Positions 45,036 to 53,414 of a stretch of DNA of 64,000 nucleotides are shown here, piece after piece. Source of the DNA: Alkaliphilus flagellatus (GTDB taxonomy: Bacteria > Bacillota > Clostridia > Peptostreptococcales > Natronincolaceae). The DNA lies in assembly GCF_018919215.1 (NCBI RefSeq), contig NZ_JAHLQK010000003.1, positions 62,001 to 126,000 of the forward strand, given 5' to 3'. A model generated the notes under the pieces. That model had not been told where the DNA came from. It did not search any database and was given only the letters and a program-made list of their open reading frames with translations. The translations under genes were made by a program, and so were the position numbers. Every line of letters begins with the position of its first letter. The stretch's first letter is position 1.

Positions 45036-46439
45036 ATGGTCAATTACTATGGCAATGAAATTACATGGGTTCCTAAGCTAGAAGAGCCAAACAAGCCCAT
45101 TTATATATTGATAGCTGAAAGCATTGAAAAAGACATTAAAGATGGCAAATTGAAGAGCGGTTTTAAACTTCCTCCTCAACGTATTATTGCTAACTATTTA
45201 GGTATTAATCATAGTACAGTAACTAGAGCCTATAAACTTTGCGAAGAGAGAGGCTTAATAAAAGGTGTAATTGGTAATGGCACGTTTGTAAGTAGCACAG
45301 CAGGTGTACCTGTAGATTTATTATCTGATTATAAAGACAATAATATTATTGAAATGGGTATGACCCTCCCACTATACGAAGTTAATAAACTGATTGAAAC
45401 TAATATAAGTGAACTCTTTAATTCTTTTGATTATGATATTATCCTTAAATATTCATCACCAGAAGGGAATGTTAAGCATCGATATATCGCCTCAAAATGG
45501 CTAGAACAGTATAAGATTAATAGTACTCTTGATGACATTATAATCACTTCTGGGTCACAAAATGCTCTGGCAGTAATACTAATAAGTTTGTTCAATAAAG
45601 GGGATCGAATCATAGTCGATGAACTTACATATACGGGCTTAAAGAGTCTAGCAAAGCTTTTAGGTATTATATTGATTCCTGTTAAAGGAGATCACTTTGG
45701 AATTGACATTGAAGAATTAAACAAAACCTGTAAAAGAGAAAATGCAAAAGGAATTTATTTGATTCCCGATTGCCATAATCCAACATCTATAACATTAAGT
45801 GAAGAAAAAAGACAAATAATAAGTGAGATAATTACCAAATATAATTTGTTATTAATTGAGGATGGGACCTTTAGCTTCTCTGTAGAAGAAAAACTAAAAC
45901 CGATGAGTTCATTAATTCCAAATAATAGTATTTACATCCATGGGACATCAAAAGCATTGAACCCAACCTTCAGAATTTCATATATCGTATCACCCCCAAA
46001 TTATATAAAGCAACTGCAACATTGCGTACACAGCTTGACTTGGATGCCTTCTCCTTTTACATCTGAATTAGTATCACTTTTACAGACCACATCAAAGTAT
46101 AATGAAATTGTAGATGCAAAATTGAAGATACTTAAAGAAAGAAACAAAATACTTGATACTACGTTAAATGAATATAACGTATTACCTTCTAACACATCAT
46201 TATTTAGATATTTAATCCTTCCAAACAAGTGGGATGATACTAATATCGAACGTCTTTGTCTAGAATCAGGAACTCAAGTTTTTTCGTCAAAAAGATTTTC
46301 AATAGGTACTGATGCCCATCACAATGCTATTCGAATATCTGTAAGTGCTCCTAAAAGTTCAGACGAGCTAAAAAAAGGGCTCCAAATATTAAAGGATATT
46401 CTAACATCATACGAATATAGATTCGAGCCTATACTATAG
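45036..46439 (+). CDS. MocR-family (GntR-HTH + aminotransferase) regulator
   Basis: This 467-residue protein has a GntR winged helix at about 15-80 (PIYILIAESIEKDIKDGKLKSG..LGINHSTVTRAYKLCEERGLI) and a fold-type I aminotransferase domain. The PLP lysine lies in HGTSKALNPTFRISYI. ATG at 45036 follows GGGAGTG. It probably senses PLP or an amino-acid adduct and controls the divergent decarboxylase. Confidence 0.92.
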   Translation: MVNYYGNEITWVPKLEEPNKPIYILIAESIEKDIKDGKLKSGFKLPPQRIIANYLGINHSTVTRAYKLCEERGLIKGVIGNGTFVSSTAGVPVDLLSDYKDNNIIEMGMTLPLYEVNKLIETNISELFNSFDYDIILKYSSPEGNVKHRYIASKWLEQYKINSTLDDIIITSGSQNALAVILISLFNKGDRIIVDELTYTGLKSLAKLLGIILIPVKGDHFGIDIEELNKTCKRENAKGIYLIPDCHNPTSITLSEEKRQIISEIITKYNLLLIEDGTFSFSVEEKLKPMSSLIPNNSIYIHGTSKALNPTFRISYIVSPPNYIKQLQHCVHSLTWMPSPFTSELVSLLQTTSKYNEIVDAKLKILKERNKILDTTLNEYNVLPSNTSLFRYLILPNKWDDTNIERLCLESGTQVFSSKRFSIGTDAHHNAIRISVSAPKSSDELKKGLQILKDILTSYEYRFEPIL

Positions 46440-46483
46440 TGTATTAGATTTTATTATTTTTTGATTTTAAAAATAGTTATTAA

Positions 46484-47068
46484 CTAAAGAAGCAATGAAA
46501 CTGCACAATAGACAAGTAGCATTGACATAACAATATTAACGGCTTTATAATTTTTCACAAGAAATTTTTGGAATATAGAGCCAAACAATGCCCAGCAGCA
46601 GGTTCCTACAAAGCCAACAAAAGCAAGAATTACAGAAAAACTTGCAAGCATAAATACAGATTTGTAATATGGTACGATAAATGTTGAAATGGTTGCAAGG
46701 CTATAAATGATAACGCTGGGATTAACAAACTGCAAAAGTAGTCCGGATAAAAATGTGTTTGTACGTTTTTGTGTTTTTTCCTCACTACGAGGTTTGCTCT
46801 TGTAGGTTTGCCATGCAAGCCATAGTATATAGGCTGCACCAATATAAGCCATAATTGATTTGATTGATGGGATAAAATCGTAAAGCGCCACACTGAAAAT
46901 ACTGCTTAGAGCAAATATAATAAAGACACCAAAGAATACGCCTACATTAAACATTATGCTTTTCTTAAATCCGTATAGACTTGCATTTGACATTGATATA
47001 ATAGTATTGGGTCCGGGCGCAAAGTTTGCAACAAGGATATAGGATAAAAACGCTGCTAAATTTGTCAT
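46484..47068 (-). CDS. LysE-family amino-acid exporter
   Basis: This 194-residue membrane protein has about six hydrophobic segments. The family start FLSYILVANFAPGPNTIISMSNASLYG and the GVFFGVFIIFAL helix identify LysE/RhtB exporters. It diverges from an XRE-cupin regulator, with about 117 bases between, so the pair is probably a regulated efflux unit. Confidence 0.92.
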   Translation of the reverse strand: MTNLAAFLSYILVANFAPGPNTIISMSNASLYGFKKSIMFNVGVFFGVFIIFALSSIFSVALYDFIPSIKSIMAYIGAAYILWLAWQTYKSKPRSEEKTQKRTNTFLSGLLLQFVNPSVIIYSLATISTFIVPYYKSVFMLASFSVILAFVGFVGTCCWALFGSIFQKFLVKNYKAVNIVMSMLLVYCAVSLLL

Positions 47069-47185
47069 AGATATTTACCTCCTAATTATTGTATTGTATA
47101 ATATACGAAAAGAACAATATATCATACTGCGCAGTATAATGATACTATTTGTGCATTATACTGTCAATGGATTGGAGGTTAAATT

Positions 47186-47740
47186 TTGGAAAAACTTAAT
47201 TTTATTATTGCTGAGAACCTAAAAAGGTTTCGTGCAGAAAAGACACTTAGCCTTGACAATGTCTCAAAGCTGACTGGTGTAAGCAAAAGTATGCTTGGTC
47301 AGATTGAACGGTGTGAAGTAAACCCTACTGTGTCAACGTTATGGAAGATTGCAAATGGGCTTAAAATATCATGTACCCAACTTATGAGTATGCCTGAGGC
47401 TGACTTTGAAATCGTAGATAAGTCTCAAGTGCAGCCACTTGTTGAGGATAACGGCAGGATCAGAATATTTCCTATGTTCCCATTTAACAGCGCAACGCGG
47501 TTTGAAATGTATTCCATTGAGATTGATGATGGGGGTTATCTATCTTCAGAAGCTCACCAACAAGGTACACAGGAATTCATCACTGTATTTTCCGGCAAAC
47601 TTACTATTAGTATAAATGGTGAAGATTTTGTTGTAACAGCGGGTAATTCCATACGGTTTAAGGCAGACAGTCCTCATGCTTATAAAAATACCGGCGATAT
47701 AATTTGCTCATTAAGTATGGTTATTTACTATCCAATATAG
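47186..47740 (+). CDS. XRE-cupin regulator
   Basis: This 184-residue protein has an N-terminal HTH (LKRFRAEKTLSLDNVSKLTGVSKSMLGQIERCEVNPTVSTLWKIA) and a C-terminal cupin barrel at about 105-180 (HQQGTQEFITVFSGKLTISINGEDFVV.AGNSIRFKADSPHAY). The start is TTG behind TTGGAGG. It probably controls the divergent LysE gene. Confidence 0.92.
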   Translation: MEKLNFIIAENLKRFRAEKTLSLDNVSKLTGVSKSMLGQIERCEVNPTVSTLWKIANGLKISCTQLMSMPEADFEIVDKSQVQPLVEDNGRIRIFPMFPFNSATRFEMYSIEIDDGGYLSSEAHQQGTQEFITVFSGKLTISINGEDFVVTAGNSIRFKADSPHAYKNTGDIICSLSMVIYYPI

Positions 47741-47794
47741 AATTTTACTTGGCTTATTAATAAGGCTAGGATAATGTAGCTTAATTATGGGTAA

Positions 47795-47998
47795 ATATTT
47801 TGTGCTATAAGTGTAACAGTACTCTATATTATAGGGATTTTTTATCTTAGCATAGAAAATGCACTACCTCCTGGGTTGTTTTTATTAGGATTAATAATTA
47901 TTCTTGTTGCATTTATTATCTCCATATTTGTAGCAGTACTTAAAGCACTACTTATAAAGGTGGTTGAAACTAAAAATGAAAATGATTTTACAATATAA
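47795..47998 (+). pseudogene. C-terminal remnant of a DUF2975 membrane protein
   Basis: An open frame of 67 codons without a start gives a hydrophobic protein tail: LFLLGLIIILVAFIISIFVA, then VLKALLIKVVETKNENDFTI-stop. DUF2975 proteins end in just this way, with a KxENDxT(I/V) tail, and are followed by a small XRE gene. Here a broken XRE gene does follow (48008). The first two-thirds of the gene is missing. Confidence 0.6.
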
Positions 47999-48007
47999 GG
48001 TTACAAT

Positions 48008-48136
48008 ATGGCTAATATTTCTATTCTTAAAAATGGAAAGGATAAAGCTATAAGGTTAACTACCTTAGATCCAATATGCAAAGCTTGAGATTGCCAACCA
48101 GGAGGTATATTAGAATATATTGAGGATTATAACTAA
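48008..48136 (+). pseudogene. Remnant of a YozG-type XRE regulator with in-frame stop
   Basis: The frame reads MANISILKNGKDKAIRLTTL, then DPICKA, a TGA, and DCQPGGILEYIEDYN-stop. Intact relatives have an ICKALDCQPGDILEY sequence, so the TGA replaces a Leu codon. The HTH N-terminal half is absent. With the fragment before it, this is a dead DUF2975/XRE pair. Confidence 0.7.
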
Positions 48137-48267
48137 ATTTAGTGCAAAGATTTTATAGATGCTATATATTGTGTAAAGATTAAAAAGCAGTGGATTCTTA
48201 CTATAAAAATCTACTGCTTTTTTATATCAACGACCAAATACATCCTACTTACTTTACGAGTTAAGTC

Positions 48268-48296
48268 GATACGATGAACAGTACCATAAATGACAT
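48268..48296 (+). repeat. rlmH 3'-end copy, site 4
   Basis: GATGAACAGTACCATAAAT at 48273-48291 matches the rlmH end at 16 of 19 bases and reads DEQYHK-stop (TGA). TAC precedes the core, as in sites 2, 3 and 5. It separates the DUF2975/XRE remnants from the CGGC/AdaA/Ogt module. Confidence 0.65.
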
Positions 48297-48431
48297 AGAC
48301 TCTTTTGAGTACCTGAAATACCTTAGTGAAAACACTTAAAATTAGATAGCAAAATACGGGAAGATTTATACTTTTAGTAATGCTAGAATCAAAATATAAA
48401 ATAAATTTTTACGAGGAGTGGAATTATAATT

Positions 48432-48752
48432 ATGAGTAAAATTGGCATTATTAATTGTTATAACGAAAGTAAGGAATGTACTAGCTTCGGGTGCTTTAAA
48501 GCCTTTAATGAAAGAGTAGCAGCTTTTGAGAATTATGATAAAGATTCGGAAATAATATGTTTTGTTCACTGTAATGGTTGTAGCCAAGATTCTATAGATC
48601 AGGTGTTAGATAGAGCAAATAGAATGAAAACAAAGGGTGTGAATACTATACATTTAGCTACATGTATAAAGCTTAAGTGTTCTTTTTATAATCAGTTTAT
48701 TGATTCTCTAGATAAGGAGTTTAATATAATAGGTTATACACATGATATTTAG
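48432..48752 (+). CDS. CGGC-domain metal-binding protein
   Basis: This 106-residue protein matches the CGGC family in layout: MSKIGIINCYNESKECTSFGCFKAF, then VHCNGCSQDSIDQVLDRA and ATCIKLKCSFY. The family motif CGGC is CNGC here. Seven cysteines suggest metal or cluster binding. Function unknown. The ribosome site is ACGAGGAG. Confidence 0.82.
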   Translation: MSKIGIINCYNESKECTSFGCFKAFNERVAAFENYDKDSEIICFVHCNGCSQDSIDQVLDRANRMKTKGVNTIHLATCIKLKCSFYNQFIDSLDKEFNIIGYTHDI

Positions 48753-48844
48753 TAAAAATTAAATTATAAGATTAGAAATGTATATAGCATAAGTTTAGTT
48801 ATGAGCTTAGAACCCTATAATAATTATGTAAATGCTTTTAGGAG

Positions 48845-49441
48845 ATGGTAATTATACAAGGAAACATAGTAGTATCTGAAGATGAGAAATGGAATGCAGT
48901 AATAAGTTGTAATAAGTATTATGATGGGTTATTTTACTATGCTGTGAAAACAACAGGTATTTTTTGCAGACCATCATGTAAAGCTAAGATACCACTGAAA
49001 GAGAATATATTGTTTTTTAATAGTGTAGATGATGCCATCAAAGAAGGTTTCAGACCATGTAAATTATGCAGGCCTGATATAAAGGAACATAATTTTGAAC
49101 CGAATAGAGAATTAATTGAAAAAATAAAGGAAAAGTTAATCCAGAATTATAATAAACCAATTAATTTCAGGTTTATTTCAAAGGAATTTGGTGTTAGTAT
49201 TAGTCATTTAACAAGATTGTTTAAAGAATATACAGGACTAACACCTAACGAATATGTATCACAAATAAGAATAAATAAAGCGATGCAGCTTCTAAGTAAA
49301 AGTAATGATACTATTTTAGAGATTGCATACGATGTAGGGTTTAAAAGCCTTTATAATTTTTATAAATGTTTTAAGCAAAATACAGGTATTGCTCCTAAGG
49401 AGTATAGAAAAAGAAATAGTATAAATGAGATAAAAGTATAA
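48845..49441 (+). CDS. adaA: AdaA-like methylphosphotriester-sensing regulator
   Basis: This 198-residue protein has an N-terminal Ada zinc domain (TTGIFCRPSCKAKIP, with FRPCKLCRPD), whose first Cys accepts methyl groups from DNA phosphotriesters. A C-terminal AraC double HTH follows (ISHLTRLFKEYTGLTPNEYVS, and EIAYDVGFKSLYNFYKCFKQNTG). It should activate alkylation-repair genes, including the Ogt gene 85 bases downstream. The ATG sits directly against AGGAG, closer than normal. Its last five codons and stop are part of a tandem repeat. Confidence 0.9.
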   Translation: MVIIQGNIVVSEDEKWNAVISCNKYYDGLFYYAVKTTGIFCRPSCKAKIPLKENILFFNSVDDAIKEGFRPCKLCRPDIKEHNFEPNRELIEKIKEKLIQNYNKPINFRFISKEFGVSISHLTRLFKEYTGLTPNEYVSQIRINKAMQLLSKSNDTILEIAYDVGFKSLYNFYKCFKQNTGIAPKEYRKRNSINEIKV

Positions 49442-49492
49442 ATGAGATAAAAGTATAAATGAGATAAAAGTATAAATGAGATAAAAGTATAA
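49421..49492 (+). repeat. 17-bp tandem repeat, four copies, across the adaA stop
   Basis: AAATGAGATAAAAGTAT is repeated head to tail at 49423, 49440, 49457 and 49474, without changes. The first copy contains the last codons of adaA (NEIKV) and its TAA. The array fills the space between adaA and ogt. Confidence 0.9.
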
Positions 49493-49525
49493 CAGATGAT
49501 AAAAATTTTATTAAGAGGTGTTTGT

Positions 49526-49999
49526 ATGATTAAAAAATATTATGGTTATTATAATTCACCTATTGGCATATTAGAAATAATTTGCTCTGAAGATTCAATA
49601 CTATCAGTTATGTTTGTGGAGCAAGAAAAGTCCGTGATGAATAAAGCAAATGAAATATTAGAAAATACTATTACTCAGTTAAATGAATATTTTAATGGAA
49701 GTAGAAAAGCATTCGATTTAGAGGTTTCATTAAATGGGACTGATTTTCAAAAGAATGTATGGAATGAACTATTGAAGATTTCTTATGGGGAAACCTTATC
49801 CTATAAGAACTTAGCGATTAGGGTTGGAAATGAAAAAAGTGTTAGGGCAGTGGGAAGTGCAAATGGTAGAAATAAAATATGGATAATAGTACCTTGTCAT
49901 AGAGTTATTGGAACTAATGGAAGTTTAACTGGATATGCTGGTGGCATAGATAAAAAGCAATGGCTTTTAAACCATGAGAAGAATATACTATCGATTTAG
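49526..49999 (+). CDS. ogt: Methylated-DNA-protein cysteine methyltransferase
   Basis: This 157-residue protein has the active-site IVPCHRVIGTNGSLTGYAGG and the wHTH FQKNVWNELLKISYGETLSYKNLA. It repairs O6-alkylguanine by suicide transfer to the active-site Cys. ATG at 49526 has AAGAGGTG upstream. It forms an alkylation-response pair with AdaA, as adaA-adaB do in Bacillus. Confidence 0.95.
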   Translation: MIKKYYGYYNSPIGILEIICSEDSILSVMFVEQEKSVMNKANEILENTITQLNEYFNGSRKAFDLEVSLNGTDFQKNVWNELLKISYGETLSYKNLAIRVGNEKSVRAVGSANGRNKIWIIVPCHRVIGTNGSLTGYAGGIDKKQWLLNHEKNILSI

Positions 50000-50025
50000 A
50001 AATATTATAAAGAAAAGTAAAGTTA

Positions 50026-50066
50026 AAAAGGATGACTGATTTACTGAGGCCAGTCATTCTTTTTTA
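50026..50066 (+). terminator. Terminator after ogt
   Basis: AAAAGGATGACTG pairs with CAGTCATTCTTTT (one G-U pair), followed by T residues. Confidence 0.85.
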
Positions 50067-50117
50067 TATTATATATTATTAACATATTAGACGGATAGCA
50101 ATTATAGTTGGAGTAGC

Positions 50118-50357
50118 TTGCTTTCAATTATCTCTATATCTATAATTACGATAGTATGCTATAACTTGAATCATAATCTTGTTATACCAAGTACTATTCA
50201 TCAACTATTCAATTATTTTTTCGCTATTAAAGCTGGGAATATGCTGCATAACTTTACGATTATAGCTTTATTATATTTAATATTTGCAGTAGTTTTAGTA
50301 AATTATAAAGGATTTTTATATAAACAACAAAACAGATTATTCAATAATAATGCTTAA
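50118..50357 (+). pseudogene. Membrane-protein fragment, probably decayed
   Basis: A 79-codon frame starting at TTG encodes two hydrophobic segments (LSIISISIITIVCYN and FTIIALLYLIFAVVLV) and a basic tail. No ribosome site fits. Another frame just upstream (IAIIVGVACFQLSL) also looks like membrane protein, so a frameshifted tail of a permease is likely. No family is assigned. Confidence 0.35.
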
Positions 50358-50378
50358 AAAAGTCTACGTTATATCTGT

Positions 50379-50412
50379 TACGGTGAACCGTACCATAAGT
50401 GATTGCGGTTTT
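50379..50412 (+). repeat. rlmH 3'-end copy, site 5, with SCC-like GCGGTTTT
   Basis: GGTGAACCGTACCATAAGT at 50382-50400 is identical over 19 bases to the real rlmH end and reads GEPYHK-stop (TGA). It continues TGATTGCGGTTTTC. In staphylococcal SCC the rlmH end is likewise followed by TGATGCGGTTTTT. No rlmH coding sequence precedes it. Confidence 0.8.
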
Positions 50413-50605
50413 CTTTGTAACCTAGTGATATCAATACTTACGACGAATAATACTTTAATAATGTATATAATAGTTCTTTAAGATATGAGTATTATATAGT
50501 GTAAATTAAAGAATGAATAGCTTTTAAATAGGATATCATTTTTAAAAGAGCAATTATACTATTTATTATAGAAAAAAGCAATTAAAGAGGTTGGGTGATG
50601 AAACT

Positions 50606-51340
50606 ATGCAATCAAATAATTTATTATGTGAAACGAGGACATATATAGAAAAAACTTATGCACATAATCATTCTTATAGTCAGTTAATACTTCCACTACA
50701 GGGTAGTTTATCTATAAAAACAGATAAGTATGAACTAAGCTTAGATGAAAAGCATTTGTTTTTTCTACCACCTAAATGTTATCATTCATACTGCTCAAAT
50801 GGTATAAATAAGTTTTTAGTACTTGATATTCCAAGAGAAATTAGTTTAGCTTTATTAGCAGATACGTTTAAGTGTGAAATGCATCAGATTCTGGATGATA
50901 GATGGAAAGCAATAAGATATCTTCTGCATGAAGAAGCGCAAAATCCAAACGGAAGAAGACTATATGATTTAGTGAACTATGCTTGTAGTTTTCTACTCGA
51001 TGAAGTAAGACCTATTTCGATACAGTATATTCATGATAATTTTCAGAATCAAATATCAATCGATAAATTAGCAGCAATTGAAAATTTTAATGTATCTTAT
51101 TATATTGAATGGTTTAATAAAAAAACTGGGATGACACCGAATGCATACATTCAAAAACTAAGATTAGAAAAAGCTAAAGAATATTTGATAGGTACAGAGC
51201 TAAGTTTACTTATGATTTCACAACTTGTTGGATATAAGCAACAATCATCCCTTACTAGACTATTTATAAAGCATCAAGAATTATTACCAACTGCGTATCG
51301 TAAAAAGTACCGAGAAATAGACAAAAACTCCTCAATTTAA
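50606..51340 (+). CDS. AraC-family regulator with cupin sensor
   Basis: This 244-residue protein has an N-terminal cupin (HNHSYSQLILPLQGSLSIKTDKYELSLDEKHLFFLPPKCYHSY) and a C-terminal AraC double HTH (IDKLAAIENFNVSYYIEWFNKKTGMTPNAYIQKLRLEKAKEYL, and MISQLVGYKQQSSLTRLFIKHQ). The next gene is an EamA exporter in the same direction, a likely target. I chose ATG 50606 behind GGGTGAT. Confidence 0.88.
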   Translation: MQSNNLLCETRTYIEKTYAHNHSYSQLILPLQGSLSIKTDKYELSLDEKHLFFLPPKCYHSYCSNGINKFLVLDIPREISLALLADTFKCEMHQILDDRWKAIRYLLHEEAQNPNGRRLYDLVNYACSFLLDEVRPISIQYIHDNFQNQISIDKLAAIENFNVSYYIEWFNKKTGMTPNAYIQKLRLEKAKEYLIGTELSLLMISQLVGYKQQSSLTRLFIKHQELLPTAYRKKYREIDKNSSI

Positions 51341-51434
51341 GTAAAGAACTTTGTGCTTATACATTTTATAATGATTGTAATGACTTAGATTTTAAAGTCT
51401 AGAGTCTATATAAATGTATTGGGAGGATAAAATT

Positions 51435-52328
51435 ATGAAACAATCGAATATAAAAGCACAAGTGTTCGTGCTAATGGCAGCGATACTATGGGGAACCACA
51501 GGTTCTACACAAGCTTTTGCTCCAGAAAATGCTACACCAATTGTAATTGGTGCACTGCGTATGGCAATAGGGGGGACAGCTTTATTTTTGGTGGCAAAAC
51601 TAAGAGGAGCATTTAAAACAAAAATTAAATTAGATAAAAAATTACTATTAATAGCATCTATATGTATGGCAGCTTATCAACCTCTATTCTTTTTAGGAGT
51701 ATTCAAAACAGGTGTTGCACTTGGTACGGCTTTAGCATTAGGAAGTTCACCTGTTTTTTCAGGTGTTATTGAATATTTTATGGGGGAAAAACTTAGTAAA
51801 AGGTGGATTGTAGGTACTATAGTATCCATTATTGGATGTACTTTACTTTTCGCTGGGCAAAATTCTATGAATATGGACATATTAGGCTCGATTTTATCCT
51901 TAGGAGCAGGATTATCATATGCAGTATATGTAAAAGTATCACAAAAGTTATTTCAGAATTTACGGAGAGATGCAGTTAATGGATTAGTATTCTTTATAAG
52001 TGCAGTTATATTATCACCTATTTTATTTATGAACGACTTAAGTTGGGTAATATCTACACGTGGAATTATGACAACGCTACATTTAGGGATAGTAGCAACT
52101 GCTTTAGCATATACTTTATTTGCTTATGGACTTGTTAATATTTCAACACCTAAGGCTGTTACTTTAACATTAGCAGAACCACTTACTGCAGCTATTCTTG
52201 GAGTGGTTGTGTTTAATGAAAATCTGACATGTGTTTCTATGTTCGGTGCTTTATTTTTATTTTGTGGATTAATAATAAATTCTTACCCAGAAAAAGAAAA
52301 GGTAAAAGATAAAATAAGAGCACTGTAA
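51435..52328 (+). CDS. EamA/DMT-family transporter
   Basis: This 297-residue protein has about ten membrane helices in two EamA repeats (LMAAILWGTTGSTQAFAP, and LGSILSLGAGLSYAVYVKVSQKL). TLAEPLTAAILGVVVFNE is the usual end of the second repeat. It probably exports amino acids or metabolites. ATG at 51435 follows TTGGGAGG. Probably controlled by the AraC-type gene upstream. Confidence 0.92.
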   Translation: MKQSNIKAQVFVLMAAILWGTTGSTQAFAPENATPIVIGALRMAIGGTALFLVAKLRGAFKTKIKLDKKLLLIASICMAAYQPLFFLGVFKTGVALGTALALGSSPVFSGVIEYFMGEKLSKRWIVGTIVSIIGCTLLFAGQNSMNMDILGSILSLGAGLSYAVYVKVSQKLFQNLRRDAVNGLVFFISAVILSPILFMNDLSWVISTRGIMTTLHLGIVATALAYTLFAYGLVNISTPKAVTLTLAEPLTAAILGVVVFNENLTCVSMFGALFLFCGLIINSYPEKEKVKDKIRAL

Positions 52329-52449
52329 ATCTAAATCCTAGGACTAAGTTTAAAATACTATAGTTATAGTATATGTAAAACAATATTTTGTTTTGTTATA
52401 GTATGACATTATTTATTAAATATGTGTAGAAGAAGGAAGGAGATAGAAT

Positions 52450-52779
52450 ATGGCTACATTTGATGATTTTTTGAAGTTAGATATTAGAGTAGGAAATATT
52501 ATTAAAGTAGAGATTTTTGAAAAAGCTAGAAAACCTGCATATAAACTATGGGTTGATTTTGGTGATGAAATTGGTATAAAGAAATCAAGCGCTCAAATAA
52601 CTGAATGCTATAGAAGGGAAGATCTGATTGACAAGCAAGTTTTAGGAGTAGTAAATTTCCCACCAAGACAAATTGTTGATTCCATGTCAGAAGTATTAAT
52701 ATTGGGAGTATATGGGGAACAAGGAGTTGTATTAATTCAACCAGAACAGCCTGTTAAAAAAGGTGATAAATTAGGCTGA
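52450..52779 (+). CDS. csaA: CsaA-type tRNA-binding domain protein
   Basis: This 109-residue protein is a free-standing EMAP/tRNA-binding OB-fold. It has FLKLDIRVGNIIKVEIFEKARKPAYKLWVDFG, NFPPRQIV and EVLILG, all CsaA landmarks. In Bacillus, CsaA has chaperone-like activity in protein export and binds tRNA. The ribosome site is AAGGAGA. A decayed SDR gene follows. Confidence 0.95.
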   Translation: MATFDDFLKLDIRVGNIIKVEIFEKARKPAYKLWVDFGDEIGIKKSSAQITECYRREDLIDKQVLGVVNFPPRQIVDSMSEVLILGVYGEQGVVLIQPEQPVKKGDKLG

Positions 52780-52795
52780 TTTACATGGTTATATT

Positions 52796-53173
52796 ATGAA
52801 ACTAAAAAAGTCAGGAATGAACATAAAAAAGATTAATAGCAAATCACTAGTTTGTCTAAGATTTGGCTTTTGCAAAGTTTATTTATGTACTACTAAAGGC
52901 GGAGTACTTATGCTTACAAAAGCATTAGCGACTAAATGGGCTAAACATGGAATTACTATTAATGCAATAGGATCAGCATATTTTGAAAGTGAGGTGACTG
53001 AAAAAACAATTGGTAGCGATGAATTTGGTAAAATTGTAAAAGCATATTGTCCTATGGGTAGAATAGGAAGACAAGGAGAATTAGATGGTGCACTAATATA
53101 TTTTGCATCTGATGCTTCTAGTTACACAACAGGATAATTGTTACAAGTTGATGGTGGTTGGACAGCAATTTAA
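52796..53173 (+). pseudogene. Decayed short-chain dehydrogenase (SDR) gene
   Basis: The C-terminal half of a classical SDR is readable: LTKALATKWAKHGITINAIG, then GRIGRQGELDGALIYFASDASSYTTG. A TAA stop then interrupts LLQVDGGWTAI. In intact enzymes that position is usually Gln, so CAA probably became TAA. The Rossmann N-terminus and the YxxxK catalytic pair are missing. Confidence 0.85.
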
Positions 53174-53188
53174 GTTACAAAGTATACA

Positions 53189-53235
53189 ATTAAAAAGATG
53201 GCTCTTGTGCTTGCAAGAATCATCTTTTTTTAATT
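53189..53235 (+). terminator. Terminator after the SDR pseudogene
   Basis: AAAAAGATG and CATCTTTTTT flank an inner CTTG/CAAG pair, with T residues following. Confidence 0.7.
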
Positions 53236-53414
53236 TCATTTTTTTATATTTGTTTACCTAATTAAATAAAAGAGTTAGATATTAAGTAAGATTAAAATAT
53301 AAATATAGTGAAAATATTAGACTATGTATTTATATTTAAAGATAGATGTTTTTCTATTTAAAGACAAAATCTATATAAAAGTTTTAGAAATTCCATATTA
53401 TAGTTGCTTTTATT

